From: Salisapilia sapeloensis
Lineage: Eukaryota > Oomycota > Peronosporomycetes > Peronosporales > Salisapiliaceae
DNA: 49,728 nucleotides
NCBI GenBank assembly: GCA_023334545.1
Contig: JAADVB010000138.1
Coordinates: 1 to 49,728, forward strand
Direction of reading: 5' to 3'
The stretch's first letter is position 1; each line of letters opens with the position of its first letter. The translations under genes were made by a program, and so were the position numbers. The notes under the pieces are model-generated. The model did no database searches. It worked only from the letters and a program-made list of their open reading frames with translations, and was not told the origin of the DNA. Positions 32,370 through 44,068 of the stretch are shown in pieces.

Positions 32370-34100
32370 CGAAAGCGGAAATGAAGTGAATACGTGGAGC
32401 TCGAGTACTTGAAGCCTTCGTGGCGCGTTTTCGTGGTGCGTAAATTACGGAAATTTATATTAGCTGACGTTTGTAGATTTGCAAGAGAAATGAAAATTGC
32501 AAATTTAGATACGAGAATGGTTATTCATCGGGTATGCAGTTGATTCGCTTTTCATGGACTCTAGCATCTTTGAAGATGGCGTGTGTACATATCTATGCTG
32601 CCGTCTGGAGAAGTGATTTCAAGTGCTGAGTAGTAAACGCAATGCTTTGGAGCATTCGTGTGAAATAGAGCTCGCCATGAAGTTGATTGCGTTTTGCTTG
32701 ATCTAGTAATCTGTCTTGTAGCTAGTAACATTCTTGCCCATGGCTTGCTGCAATGTTCAAGATGACGAGTGTTAATGACTTGGTCTTTGACGAGTTGTTT
32801 AGCAACGGCGGAATGTGTTAGCAATATCTGTCTTCTCAAGATAGCGATTGCTCGAGTCACACGCCGAGAAGCTCATAAAGTATTGTCTGAACGTGAGTAT
32901 AGCTCTTGTAGAATCGCCACGTATCATTTGGTTGATCGGCCTTCAATCTTACATTGGCGAGGATCCTTTCCGAGTTGCTATGGGAAAATTAATATTTTGA
33001 TATGGGGACTCACGATTCATTTTATCCTTGTGGCGACAGTGCATATGGATAGAGAAATAAACATCGCACTCATCTCCGTTGAGACTGTTGGAGTCGTGAT
33101 AAAAGATAGGAAAGTAGCAATTCTTCATGATAAAAGCGAGATTCGTCCATCAAGTACAGAAACTAGTCAGCATGAAGATAGTTGAAAAGACCTCTTCATA
33201 CTATCAGTAATTTGCGACGCAAAAAATTTCTCCATGCAACAGAAGCAAAGAAATTCCTGCCTCTTGCTGAGTCGATCCACTTATACCCGAACCATAAGAC
33301 ATGATGCGAGAAAGAGAGGTAAAGATGTACATGCCTTCAGTACCTACACAAGCATATCATGATCTCGAACAGACTGAAAAGCATTGCGGTATATACTGCG
33401 TCATATCCAAACGCGGACCATGCCGTGTAATTTCTACACACATCAAGCAGATAAGACAGATCGCAATTGTGACATCGAGTAATTGCCATGATCACGATAT
33501 CCCGGTGGCAACCTGAGGAGGTTCTAAATTTTAACGTGACACTTCGTGAAAAGCGCTTCAAGATCGCTGTCTTTTTTCTGTACGAGACACCAAGCACCAA
33601 CGTTTAGGTTTAACTTCTTGGCAGCTTATACAATGCCTCTGTAGTCTCGATGCAGGCTTCCCAGTGGCATCAACTTGCTCGTTTACTTCATTGTCATCCT
33701 GTCTTCCCGTATGATCAGACATGGACTTCAAGTTTTCTGTTCGGGCGTGAAAAAAATGCTCGGCACGTCCATGCCTCGTCAGAATTTTAGTATGGACATA
33801 CTCAGATCAAATGAAAGCAATCTTCAACGTCCTGGGACAAAGAAGCGACTTGTTGCCTAGCTTTAAATGGCGGGGTTTCGGGCTTTGGACTCTAGGAGTT
33901 TGTATGTGCTTCACAAGTCCTTAACTGCTGTCGTCAAAACCTGACCCATTAAATCACCAGTATATTACTCATGGCTTTTTTATTGATAATGTTCGCAACA
34001 AAATGAGATAGGCCGTCGGATCCGCCTTGCGAAGCTCTTTCACTCAGCTTTTTACCTTCCGACGCGCAAGCCCCGAAGAAGAACTCACGAAAGAAAAAGA
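32370..34100. other. Long AT-rich intergenic region, no gene seen
   Basis: About 1.7 kb between the golgin start and the small Ser/Arg-rich gene. The longest open frame (138 aa, 32769-33185, plus) has no signal peptide, domain motif, repeat structure or exon partner. I checked for RxLR-type secreted starts and tRNA boxes and saw none. A TCACTCAGCTTTTTACC stretch near 34039-34056 could be the initiator of the gene at 34101. Confidence 0.45.
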
Positions 34101-34532
34101 ATGCCCATGGACTTGCCAGGACTCGTGCGCCGATTTAGCAGCGACAAAACCGGTGGTGCCCGGCCCGAAAGCCTCTCCGTCGACACTAGTCTTCGCAAAC
34201 GTATGAGCTCGACGTCGTCTGACAACAACGAAGGCAGCCCGGAAGCCGGTAGCGGCTCCCCTCCGATGTCTGGTGCCCCCGGTTCTGCACGCTTTAACCG
34301 AGATGACTCCGCCATGCTACGTCGACGGCGTAGCAACTCGGAATGCTTGCTGCTCGCGAAAACAAAAGGCCCGAATGATTTGCCCGGTCCGTGCCAAGAA
34401 TACATCTCGACTGTGAAGCGTGCGCTTGCCAAGAGCGAGGAGCATGCTCACAACGAAAGCATGAACCGCCCTGCCGCATTGATCCGTCGCAGCACATCAT
34501 TCCGTGGTCCATCTTCTGCCCCCGCACACTAA
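34101..34532 (+). CDS. Small Ser/Arg-rich protein with basophilic kinase sites, 143 aa, unknown
   Basis: A single-exon frame starting MPMDLPGLVRRFSSD. It is rich in Ser, Arg, Pro and Gly, with no signal peptide or membrane span. Several sites fit R-R-x-S: VRRFSS near 9-14, RRRRSNS near 74-80 and LIRRSTS near 126-132. These would suit PKA/CaMK-type phosphorylation and 14-3-3 binding. The stretch LPGPCQEYISTVKRAL near 94-109 is the only part that looks helical and could be a conserved core. The GC-rich, codon-like composition contrasts with the AT-rich flanks, which supports it being a gene. A candidate initiator lies about 60 nt upstream. I do not recognise the family. Confidence 0.7.
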   Translation: MPMDLPGLVRRFSSDKTGGARPESLSVDTSLRKRMSSTSSDNNEGSPEAGSGSPPMSGAPGSARFNRDDSAMLRRRRSNSECLLLAKTKGPNDLPGPCQEYISTVKRALAKSEEHAHNESMNRPAALIRRSTSFRGPSSAPAH

Positions 34533-35272
34533 ATTAACTATTCCAACCAGATCTCAGTTCCTAAATGTGGATCTACGTACTGGAATAAATGCGGGCGCAA
34601 GTTGTAAGAGTGGAGTGGAGGTGTATATAATAGCTTTACGTGCGGTCCAAGTCGCTACGGTTCCCTTCTATCGTCAATAAAAGACTTTAATTGCGTTTCA
34701 TGAACAAATTGTAAGAGGTAGTGGACGATCTGATCAGGCGTCCCCTTTGTTTTGAATCTGGAGTTGGAGAGAGAGGCGGTGGAGCAGTCGCATGAGTAGA
34801 CGCTTTTAAAAGCTATCGCAAGTCCAAGTGAGACAAAGGATCAGGATGAGATGCTTGATCGGGAAGGCGTCTGTCTCTGTCGATTCCTCCCGTTAGATGA
34901 CAGTTGTCGATGCTACTAGAACCTGACAAGATAAGAAAACATATCCCATTTTAGCATAATTTTGCAACTGCCCATTCTCTTCATAGGCGCGGTGAGACTC
35001 ATTCGATGCAAAACGGTTTCTTACGTAGTTCAGCTCTCTAGGCATCAACCTCCGACCGTGAGCACCGGAAACCGAAACCGTTATTTGAAATGTAATAGTA
35101 AAACTTCTATCTTTTCTTTAGTATCAGCATAAGATACGGAGCGTATGACTAGCTCTGCTACTCGACATTGCGTGCCTGATGGCTACTTTTTGATGCAGAA
35201 AGTATCCCCATGGATTTCGTGGCAGAGCATGCGCTTCATTCGTCACAAGTTCAATGATGCGTTCACTGGATC
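34533..35272. other. Intergenic region downstream of two convergent genes
   Basis: About 740 nt between the small Ser/Arg-rich gene (plus) and the 3' end of the CARMIL-like gene (minus). AATAAA-like words occur near 34582 and 34676 and may serve 3' end formation of the plus-strand gene. No coding or RNA feature is supported. Confidence 0.4.
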
Positions 35273-38200
35273 CTACACACCAGCATTGTTTGTTCGCAAT
35301 GCTTGGAGATGTTCCCAAGATGCTCTGACCGAAGTGTCATCTTCGAGGAAAGAATGGTTCCAAGCTCGACTAGAAGAATATCTCGAGAGACAATATGAAG
35401 TTGTGGACCCCACGACACTCCTCTTCGTCGGAGACTCCCAAAACGTCTCATCATCTTCTTCAAACTCTACCATGGCGTCAAACTCATCCTCTTCCCATGT
35501 CTTTGTATCCGTCGGCCACGTCGATGACTCTTGCAGATTGATGGACATTTGGCCTTGAGCAACACCGTCTGTCCGCTCCACATCTCTCGCACAGTCGTGC
35601 TTGGCCACTTCACTGCCCTTTCGACTGAAATGAGAGGAGCCCCGGATAAGTCCATCTTGCTCACACCGGTGGTGATTCTTCTCTGTCTTCCGAAAGATCT
35701 GAGCAAGGACATTAAAGAGTCGATCACGAGGAGGGTTCTTTAGATCTTCCAATATCCTCCTCGTATCACGAATCGGCATCTCTACACTGACCAACGTCGA
35801 GTTCCTTTCCAATCCTGCAAACATACTCTCAAATCCTTCCACGCTAATGCAATTCATATCCCACAACAACGTTTGAAGCGTTGTATTCTTCGGTAGCATG
35901 TCACCCAAAGCTACCGCGAGTTTGTCACCACACATATTGCCTGTCACATCGAGTACTTGAAGCGTTGTGTTGAGTGCAAGAGACTTCGCAACTGCCGTGA
36001 TAATGTGCGGACCAAATACATAGTCACTAGTACTGTCACACTTCAGGCACAGCTCTTTCAATGTCAAATGCTTTGGAGCAATCTTTAACGATGACAATGG
36101 ACTCCCTACATGAGCTGCAACTCGACGATCATTTTGATTATCATTCACTGGATATGCGCCAGAAAGTAGAAGTGTAAACGTATCCGACGCTGTCTTCTCG
36201 ATGGAGGAAATAGGAGAGGATGGCTGAAGTGGCTCTAGACTTGACGCGAGCGGAACTCGTACGTACCCGTTGCCCTGCAGGCTAAGCGACTCGACCGACC
36301 GGCAACCTCGAAGCGAATGTAACAGCAAGATGGACTAGATGAAATGCAACATCGTTAGTCAATGTTTAGACAGAATAGATCATTGATACCGTACGGCTTG
36401 GTCGTGAAGACATGTGCGATCAAGTCGAACACAGGCTCGAGGAGTTGTCGGTGTGTTATCAATCAATTGCGCCAATGCAGAAATCTTTGTTCCTCTCAAA
36501 TCGTTCTCACTTAAATCAATGTTGCATGGACACTCTCGAGTCATGTTTTTGAACATGGGTGCGAAGATACTTTCCATGCATTGCTTGGACAACCCGGTTG
36601 TCGCCCCGGCCTTCGGATCGTACTTGTCAGCTCTAAAAGACGTTAGCCACGTCTTCTGTAAGATACCACGAAGGATCAGTGTATGTAGACTACGAGATGT
36701 CCCGAAAAGTTGACCAATAGCTTCAGCTGCAGGCTTTGGCATGTAGTTGTACGAAAGATCCAGTAGTGACAAGGAAGCATTGCATAGGTTCCGATTACGC
36801 TGCAAGCTTTGACAAAATGATTCTAAATCCAAACCTGTACCAGCCAGCAACAATTTTTGCAATACAGATGCACTTGCCAACCACGTACCCAGTTGTCTCG
36901 TACCTTTCAGCCCAAGTCGGTTACCAGACAAGTTGAGCTCCTTTAGCGCAATTGCAAAACCTGGATTGGACCGTAGAACTTCCAGTATATGACTACTAGA
37001 GTGGCTTGTGAGGGAGCACTGTTCTAGATTAAGAAGTTCAAGAGCATTTGGTAGAGTTTCCAATGCAATCGACAAATAGTAGGTCATTGTACTCGACATG
37101 AAATTGTAGGAAAGATCTAGTCTTCGCAAGCAAAACGAAGCTCCATCGCTTTGACGTATTGTCGATTGCAGGACGATATGTTGCAATACCTTGATCGACT
37201 TTAAAGATAGTCCGATATTTGAAAGCACAAGACCTTGTAATGCAGCGGATGGAGAAACAAGTATATCAAGTACCGTTTTCGTACCTGCTTCGCCAATCGG
37301 GAGATCACACACAATAACAGAGTGGATACTTCTGCATTTCTGCACTGTGCGTGATAACGCTTGGACTTCTCGGAGTTGAAGAGCAGTCATGCATAGCGCT
37401 CTCCGTAGTGAATAGGCTGCAGGGGATGATGCAAAGAGATGGTAGTTAGCTACTACCTGGCGAAGTTTCTGTCGCAAGGTAGGTTCTTGGTATGTCTGAT
37501 ATGATTGTGAGGGTCCAGTCTCATTTTCCCTCGTCTCCAGACTCGATGCAAGTCGAAGGCAGTATTGGAAATCTATATCCACGTTGATCTCGTCTTCGGG
37601 ATTATACACCGGCTGAAGACAGTCCTGGAGTGTTTTGACAACACTCGATCGAAATGGTACCTGCAGCTCATCGCAATACACTTTGTAAGCTGCCTCAACT
37701 GCGTCTGTCCAGTCTCTATCATCGAGGTGAGACGTGTGGATACCACGACTAGGACTAGCTGAACTAGTTGGTGACAAAGGAAGGCTAGGATAATACGGTA
37801 ATCTCCAATCTTCCATGTCGGCTGGAAGTCTTAGTGTTGGAGGACGACAGAAGTCAAATGTGAGACGACATCGGTATAAAAGTCGTTGCAGTAGTTTCAT
37901 AAGTGCTTCACTATGTTCTCCAGCATCAACATGTAGCTTCGTTTTCTTTTTACTGTCATCTTCAGGGTCTGTTGCTAGTGTTACAAGAATAGAAGATTTT
38001 GACTGTTCTTTCGATTGGAGTACTGACAAGGAGCGAATGGTCAAGAGTCGATAGTCTTTACAGCACACGAGTGAAGTTTTAAATGGCTTCTTCAGTTTGT
38101 ACAACCGCAGCCGAAGCTCCGACACTACCAATATTCGTTTTACGAATTTCTTCGAGCGCTTCCGAACCATGATCCATTCTGCAATCTCGACTTTGTCTGC

Positions 38201-38344
38201 ATGATGCATCATAAAGTTTGACAAGTCCGCTTGGACTGCTGCAAGATGCTCTGAACTGACGTCCCATGGTTTCTCTTGATTTGGCCATCTTGCCAGATCT
38301 ACGAGTTCGTCTGTCGACGATGCGCTCCATTCACTAGCACTCAT
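35273..38344 (-). CDS. CARMIL-like leucine-rich-repeat protein with N-terminal PH-like domain, 1003 aa
   Basis: Two exons on the minus strand, 36395-38344 and 35273-36334, with a 60-nt intron (GTACGG...CTAG); the joined frame is 3012 nt. Residues about 50-150 form a PH-like module resembling that of CARMIL proteins (KKFVKRILVVSELRLRLYKL). Leucine-rich repeats of the ribonuclease-inhibitor type run from about 330 to 840, e.g. LRRLDLSYNFMS, LKELNLSGNRLGLKG, CNIDLSENDLRG and LQVLDVTGN. The last 130 residues are acidic and Ser-rich. In animals and amoebae, CARMILs bind capping protein and regulate actin assembly at membranes. I do not see the capping-protein-interaction motif (L-x-H-x-T-x-x-R-P-K), and the C-terminal tail is much shorter than in animal CARMILs (about 1370 aa). 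The CARMIL link is therefore by architecture; another PH-LRR scaffold is possible. Confidence 0.8.
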
Positions 38345-38528
38345 TTTTTCTCTGGTAGATCTAAAGTATCCGAAAGATGTATGATGAGGAACTTGGACAG
38401 GATCGCGTTAGACTGGAAAGAATTGACGAGTGATTGCATGCAACTGCCGATTTAAAAATAAATTTGGAAACAGAGAGTAGATGTCGATTACTTCTTTTTC
38501 AGTTGACAACTAGTTCATTGCCAATCTC

Positions 38529-41500
38529 CTACAATCCTTCGCTCTTAAGCAACGTCGTAATGACATCCATTACCTCTGTCTCCCCAATGTTAAGCTCTGG
38601 TGTGGCAATTTTTTCTTCCATGAGTGCATCCACTTCCTTTCGCATCGCTTTCACAAGCACACCCACTCGTCCGACACTCTCCACTCGCACCCACTTGTCA
38701 ATCCAAATCCTTGTCTTTTCTTTCCCATACTCCACCTGCACATCTGTACCTCCGAAGAGTAAAAGCGAGTAGACGGACACCATGGAGCTGTCTCGTACAA
38801 AGACCTTGGACGTTTCGACTAGATCGCTAAAGACAAGATACGGCGTTTCGTACTTTTCTACCTTGAAATTGATCGAAGATGGATGGATGAACACGCGCTC
38901 TTCTTTCTGTCGGGGATTATTCTCTGACTCCACCTCACGAGATTTGACAAAGTACTTGAGCTGCCTCGCATCTGGATCTTTCGATACGACACCATTCGTT
39001 GTTTGTGTATACTTGGCACTCGGATAGACTACCTTGGCTACCTGTCCACTCAACCCAGCACATAGCGCTGCCTTTAGTACGCGTGCATTATCCGCATTCA
39101 CGTTCAAAGCATGATTCTTGCTTTTGTTATAGAAGCCCACGTCTTCCAGTTGATTTAAGTAATCCCGCTTCAGGTCCACAATGCTTTCCATCGTCTCAAA
39201 GCCCAATCCATTCTGCTTACAGAATTGACGTCGCTGCTTTCGACCCTTTTCGTTCTCATACTTTTCCACGAGGCGAGCAAGTATAAGATGATCACTTTTG
39301 CTATCCTCAGCCAGTTCCTTGCGTAGCTGTTCTTGGTTGCCTTTAATGTCTTCATCCAAACTCAATGCATTTAAGAACGGAGGCTTGGAGGATAAACTAG
39401 CAGCAATACAAGCCACTGGCTCAACACAACGTAGGATACTGCCGAAGATAAGGACTTTACCCACTCGAGCATCAAGTGGGAGCAAGGCCAGGTGGTGTCC
39501 GAGAGGCGTTAGTGTGAATAGAGTATTGTCATCATTCATCCCAGAGCATGCTGATAACGCCAAAAGCTCCTCCACTGCGACTCTCACTGCATCTTCTTTA
39601 GGAGGCTCAATGGACTGCTGTAAGAAGGCAAAGACATCCAGCTCTAGCTTTAGTAACTGCAATACAAGCTGCTGGAGCGAAACACGATGGATCTCCGCTT
39701 TAATCTGAGCAGCAAAGCGTTGGAACTTGCTGCTACTAAAAAGACGGAAACACTGTCCAGGCCTTACTCGTCCAGCTCGGCCTTTGCGTTGATCACAGCT
39801 TGCCTGAGACGTCCAATTCTCTGCCAACATTGATCGCTTTGTCTCCGGACTAAAGTGCATCTCTTTCACCTTTCCAGTATCAATCACACACGTAACGTCA
39901 TCAATCGTGACGGATGTTTCAGCGATATTGGTACTCAGGACGACCTTAAATGAACCCTTTGGAGCATGCTGGAAGATACGCGATTGGTCACTGCCGGATA
40001 AACCACCATGAAGAGGCAGGACCCATGTTTTCGACGCGGTGGAGGCATTCTGACTCAGTAAATCCTGCAGTCGTTTGATCTCCATCACGCCAGGTAGGAA
40101 GACAAGGATGCTTCCGTCACTCTTGCCCGACTCTTGAAGACTAAAGCGCTCTGGATCACTCACCAATGTCGAGATTAAGGAAACGCACAAGTGGTAATCA
40201 ATCTGGGAGTCGTCCTCAAGACACTGGATTGTCTGGATGGGAGACAAATGCGATGGCGATTGAATCGACGCATCTTTTTCCTGAATCTTTCTCACTTTCT
40301 TCGCGTTCAGTTTAGCTACATTCGGCCGGTATCCTGTCTGACCAAGCACATCCTCCAAGAAATGCGTAGTGACTGGGTATGTGAAGCCTGGAATCTCAAT
40401 GACAGGCGGGTTTGTCTTAGAGACAGCGCCAAAGTAATTCACGAACAAGGATGCATCCATCGTGGCACTCATTAGCACGATCTTCAGGTTTCTTCGCTTT
40501 GGTAGAATCTCGCGGAGTAAGGACAGTAGCAAATCTGTGTCCAGGCTACGTTCATGGACTTCATCTACGATTAAATGGGAGACACCAGCTAGTTCTTTGT
40601 CGTGAAGGATACGACGCAATAGTACTCCCGTTGTACAGAACAGCAATCGTGTCTTTCGCGATCGTTTGCTTTCCATTCGGATCTGGTATCCAATACTTTC
40701 ACCAATCTTTTCATTGCGTTCCTCAGCCACCCGGGTCGCTACACCGATTGCTGCCAGTCTTCGTGGTTGTGTACAAATGATGTCGCATTTGCCACCTTCC
40801 TCTTGACGGATCATCTCTTCCAAAAGGAACTGCGGCACTTGGGTCGTTTTACCACATCCAGTTTGACCTCGCACAAGGCTGACCTGGTTGGCCTCGACTT
40901 CGGACAAGACGTGGTCTTTGAAGCTGGCTGCCGGCAGTCGGCTCCGTGCTTTTTGCATCTTTACAAAATTTGGCGAATCGAGTTGTGACTTGTAGTCAGC
41001 GAGTAACTCCTGACTGAGTGACTGCATCTGTGCTTCGGATAGAGCAGGCTTTGTAGTCTTCCTAGATGGTTTCTTGGTCTTTTTGGTGCTTGAACTTGGC
41101 TTGGGTGTCATGGCTGGCTTTGCCACTTGTTTTTTACTGGATTTGGGTGCCACAAGCTGTGGAGACGAGCAAGGTTTGGCACTAGCAACCTCGCTTTCGA
41201 CAGCCATGCACAAGTCATACAAGATTGGGTCGCCAACAGAACTACTACAGTGTTTCAGTGCGTTTCCACATGCACTGAGTAGCACACTTGGATGTACATC
41301 TTTGAAAGAGGATAGTGCGATCACAGGAAGCTCCATTGGATAAGTCGAATTTTGCGGAAGCCATACTTCCAGCAACAAGGTTTTATCAGCGAGTTCAAAT
41401 GTCAGCTTGTGACCCTGAGGGCCTTCTTCCGATGAAAAGAAAGAGTCAAAGATGGCTTCAAGAGCCATGAGTTCATCACTACGTTGCATCTCAACCTCGT

Positions 41501-42638
41501 CCATGTCCATATCACCACCATTTTTATCGCTTGTGACTCCAAAATGCTTTAAAAGTGGCTGATGTAGGTGTTGTAAAGCAGATAGTACCATCGAGTCTGT
41601 TAGTTCTGTTTCCTGGACGTCCACCACGAGCTCAGACGCTACATGAGCACAGTCGTGACGATCGTATCCATACTTCATAAGCTTCTGTACCAGCTTTTGC
41701 CCGACAAGAGGCATTTCCTCTTGCTTGTTGCTAGCGACAACAACGTCGAGCTGTGTACCTTCAGGGTTAAAGCCTTTTGGCAGCTCTCCTTCCGGTACAT
41801 GCAGACATAACCAGTCAATGACAGCATCCAGCAGATCATCTGATTGCTTGGTATTGTCCGAGCAGGCCTTTAAACCTTTATCAATCTGTCCCTGCTGAAA
41901 GCCAAGCTGCTTTAGCTTTGTAGACGCAAACTTTTTAGCTTCTTCTTGCTCTTCAGATACATCAGCTTTTTCCTGCACATCATCTATCGTAGCAGAACGA
42001 GACTTCAGCATGCTCTCAATACGCTCACGCAGAGTAGCGTTCATGAACACCGGCTTTGACTCATTCGCACGCTCTCGACTTTCCCGCATACGATTGCGTT
42101 TATTCCGTTCTTGCGTTTTCTCCAGTTTGGCTTGTTCAAACTCCTTCTTGGATGCGAATTTCCGGTCCGAAGAAAGAGATAGAGGAGCCTTTTTCGTCTC
42201 CACTTGTTCCTCCTCCTCGACTTCACCCCATAGATCCATGTTATTGGTCGCTGCTGGAGCTTCCGTTTCTTTCTTTTCTTTCTTCTTGCTCTTTGACTTA
42301 TTCGTAGAAGATGATGAGTTGTTTTGTGACAATTGGAGCCAGAGATCACGGTATGGATCAGGCAGCTTTCGTTCGTGAGGCAAGGAAGGTCCGACGTAAT
42401 GCAATGCTAATAATGCAGCACAGTGCTTAGCTTCATCTAACGTATCAAAGCTTTGTTCAGGACAAAATGCAAGATCCTTGGCAGAATCCTTTTGATCTGG
42501 AAGCACACAACGCGTTCTATTCGAGTGTTATATGATGGATATGGAATACTTTGCACACTTTGAAAATTTAGTATACCTGAACTTGCCTTCTGCAGCTTTC
42601 ACTTTTGGGTAGAAAGGATTCTTACGCTTCTTACTCAT
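38529..42638 (-). CDS. DExH-box RNA helicase, DHX57/DHX29 class, 1349 aa
   Basis: Two exons on the minus strand, 42577-42638 and 38529-42516, with a 60-nt intron (GTATAC...ATAG); the joined frame is 4050 nt. The first exon supplies MSKKRKNPFYPKVKAAEGKF, completing a dsRNA-binding-like N-terminal module that continues to LPDPYRDLWLQL. A UBA-like helical segment (about 205-260) and the motif WLCLHVPEGELPKGF follow. An RWD domain starts with LMALEAIFDSFF (about 380). The helicase core has motif I GQTGCGKTTQ from residue 571, motif II DEVH, motif III SAT, and motif VI QRKGRAGR, then HA2 and OB-fold regions to the C-terminus. It should unwind RNA with ATP, probably in translation initiation or RNA quality control. 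The RWD plus UBA favour DHX57; the WLCLH-LP motif is shared with DHX29 and plant relatives. Confidence 0.93.
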
Positions 42639-43012
42639 GCAGTGTTCGTGCAACAATTGCATCGGTGTCCGCTGCCATTCTTTTAACACGACACCTTGAC
42701 GCTCTTGCTATGATCAAATTTACGGTACGATTAGCACGAATGCTACAAGAAAAGCAGAAAGGAGAGTTGTACCTCGCCACGAGAACTGGTGACTGTGCCT
42801 GCTCCTTTCTGATGATGACCAGGCTTCTTCCTTCCCATGTCTTGTGATCGATCCCACTTGCTTGACTGGTGTTTCGTATCAAGTTCCATTATACGGAAAA
42901 ATGTCTTTTTACAAATTTTTATCCGGAATCAGCACATTTTGATTGATATGCATGTTTTAAGTGAATTTTAAACTCGACTTGTCAACGCGGTTTGAAACAG
43001 TGCCCACCAAGC
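42639..43012. promoter_or_regulatory. Divergent promoter of DExH helicase and Rpp21-like genes
   Basis: A 374-nt gap between two opposed start codons. It is AT-rich toward the Rpp21-like gene (TTTTTACAAATTTTTATCC near 42905-42925), including a CAAATTTTTA block that resembles the oomycete flanking promoter element. The small opposed frames at 42605-42882 have no features. Confidence 0.4.
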
Positions 43013-43816
43013 ATGGAGCAAGTCGAGAGACCGCTAGGCGAGCTTGTATTGCCAACTCTACAGCTAAAGAAAGGAAAAGGGCAGAGCAAGCAGTTGGAAG
43101 CTCGGATACAATACCTATGGAAGTCTGCTCATGAGCTCATTCGCACATCTTCGAGCTATGAAGCTGCCCATCAAATGACGTACTGACAATTCGTTTATAC
43201 ATGCAATTGTTTGCACTGAGCAAGTGTATTGGTGTTTAGTGCTCAGATACTACGAACGGCAAAATCTAATAAGCTTGTTTTGCCATCGAGCGTCCTGGAT
43301 TACTTGTGTGAAAAATGTGGCGGGCTGTTGATTCCTGAAGTGACTTGCCACATCAAGATGGTGCCGCGTGCAAATGCGAGCAAGAAGACTCAAAAGAAGA
43401 CGGTCCAGCACCGAAATATTTTGGTACGAGAGATGTATTCGCATTGGTACTTAGATGGTTCCTAATTAAACAATGGTGAATAGCGCATCACTTGCCACCG
43501 ATGCCAGCATTGCACAATCCGCAGTGGAGCTCCCAAGCTTGCCAAATCATCCAAGATCCCTGTGTCAAAGAAAAGAAAGCGCGAAGAGGTGTCGCCTGAT
43601 AGTGCTGAACCAAAGAAGGTAGTGCGAGTGGAACCAAAGCCTTCACCACCTACGGTACAGTCCCATCAACCAGTGAAAGATAGTATTTTCAAGAAAGAAG
43701 CAGCTCCTCGCAAGTTACTAGACGACTCGAAAGGTAGAAAGAAGAAAAAGAAGAAGACCGATGCTGCAGCTCCAGCAGGCCTAGGCTCTTTTCTCCAATC
43801 TCTGAATAAAAAGTAG
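43013..43816 (+). CDS. RNase P subunit of the Rpp21/Rpr2/Snm1 family, 227 aa
   Basis: Three exons, 43013-43179, 43240-43423 and 43484-43816; both introns are 60 nt and TAG-ended; the joined frame is 684 nt. The N-terminal helices match the family pattern (ARIQYLWKSAHELI ... AAHQMTAQILRTAKSNKLVLPSSV, broken by intron 1). A zinc ribbon follows: Cys79 and Cys82 in YLCEKCGGLLIP, Cys121 and Cys124 in ITCHRCQHC. This is the Rpr2/Rpp21/SNM1 signature, in which the four Cys bind zinc and contact the RNase P RNA. The C-terminal 85 residues are Lys-rich (KKRKRE, KGRKKKKKK), likely nuclear targeting. It acts in tRNA 5' maturation; Snm1-type members act in RNase MRP, and the sequence does not decide between them. 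Extra Cys127 is close to the second pair. Confidence 0.87.
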
Positions 43817-43925
43817 ACTTAAATTGTGCCTAAATTCCGCTGATGAAATCTCAACGTAGAAGAAGAGATAGTGTCTAATTGAAGAAGTTTCCATGAGAAG
43901 CAAGTTTTCTCGGTTTCTCTGTTCA

Positions 43926-43960
43926 TATAAAAAGGACCTACAGTACATCATTCTAACCCA
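43926..43960 (+). promoter_or_regulatory. TATA-like box and candidate Inr for the small CxxC gene
   Basis: TATAAAAA at 43926-43933 is followed, with 24 nt from its first T to the A of the TCA core, by ATCATTCTAACC at 43947-43958, which fits the oomycete TCA-type initiator. The ATG is at 44069. The spacing is close to a classical TATA/start-site arrangement, which is uncommon in oomycetes. Motif evidence only. Confidence 0.45.
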
Positions 43961-44068
43961 TTTACATAGTTTTATAATCAGATTCTGATATAGGTAGCAT
44001 CAAGAAACTTGTTTAGAAGAGATAGAATGTCCGAGCATCCACCACATTTCTCAACAAAGTGAAGAAGA

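Noticed and set aside
32769-33185. 138-aa plus-strand frame in the 32.4-34.1 kb gap
   Set aside because: No signal peptide, repeat, motif or splice partner, and AT-rich like the surrounding spacer.
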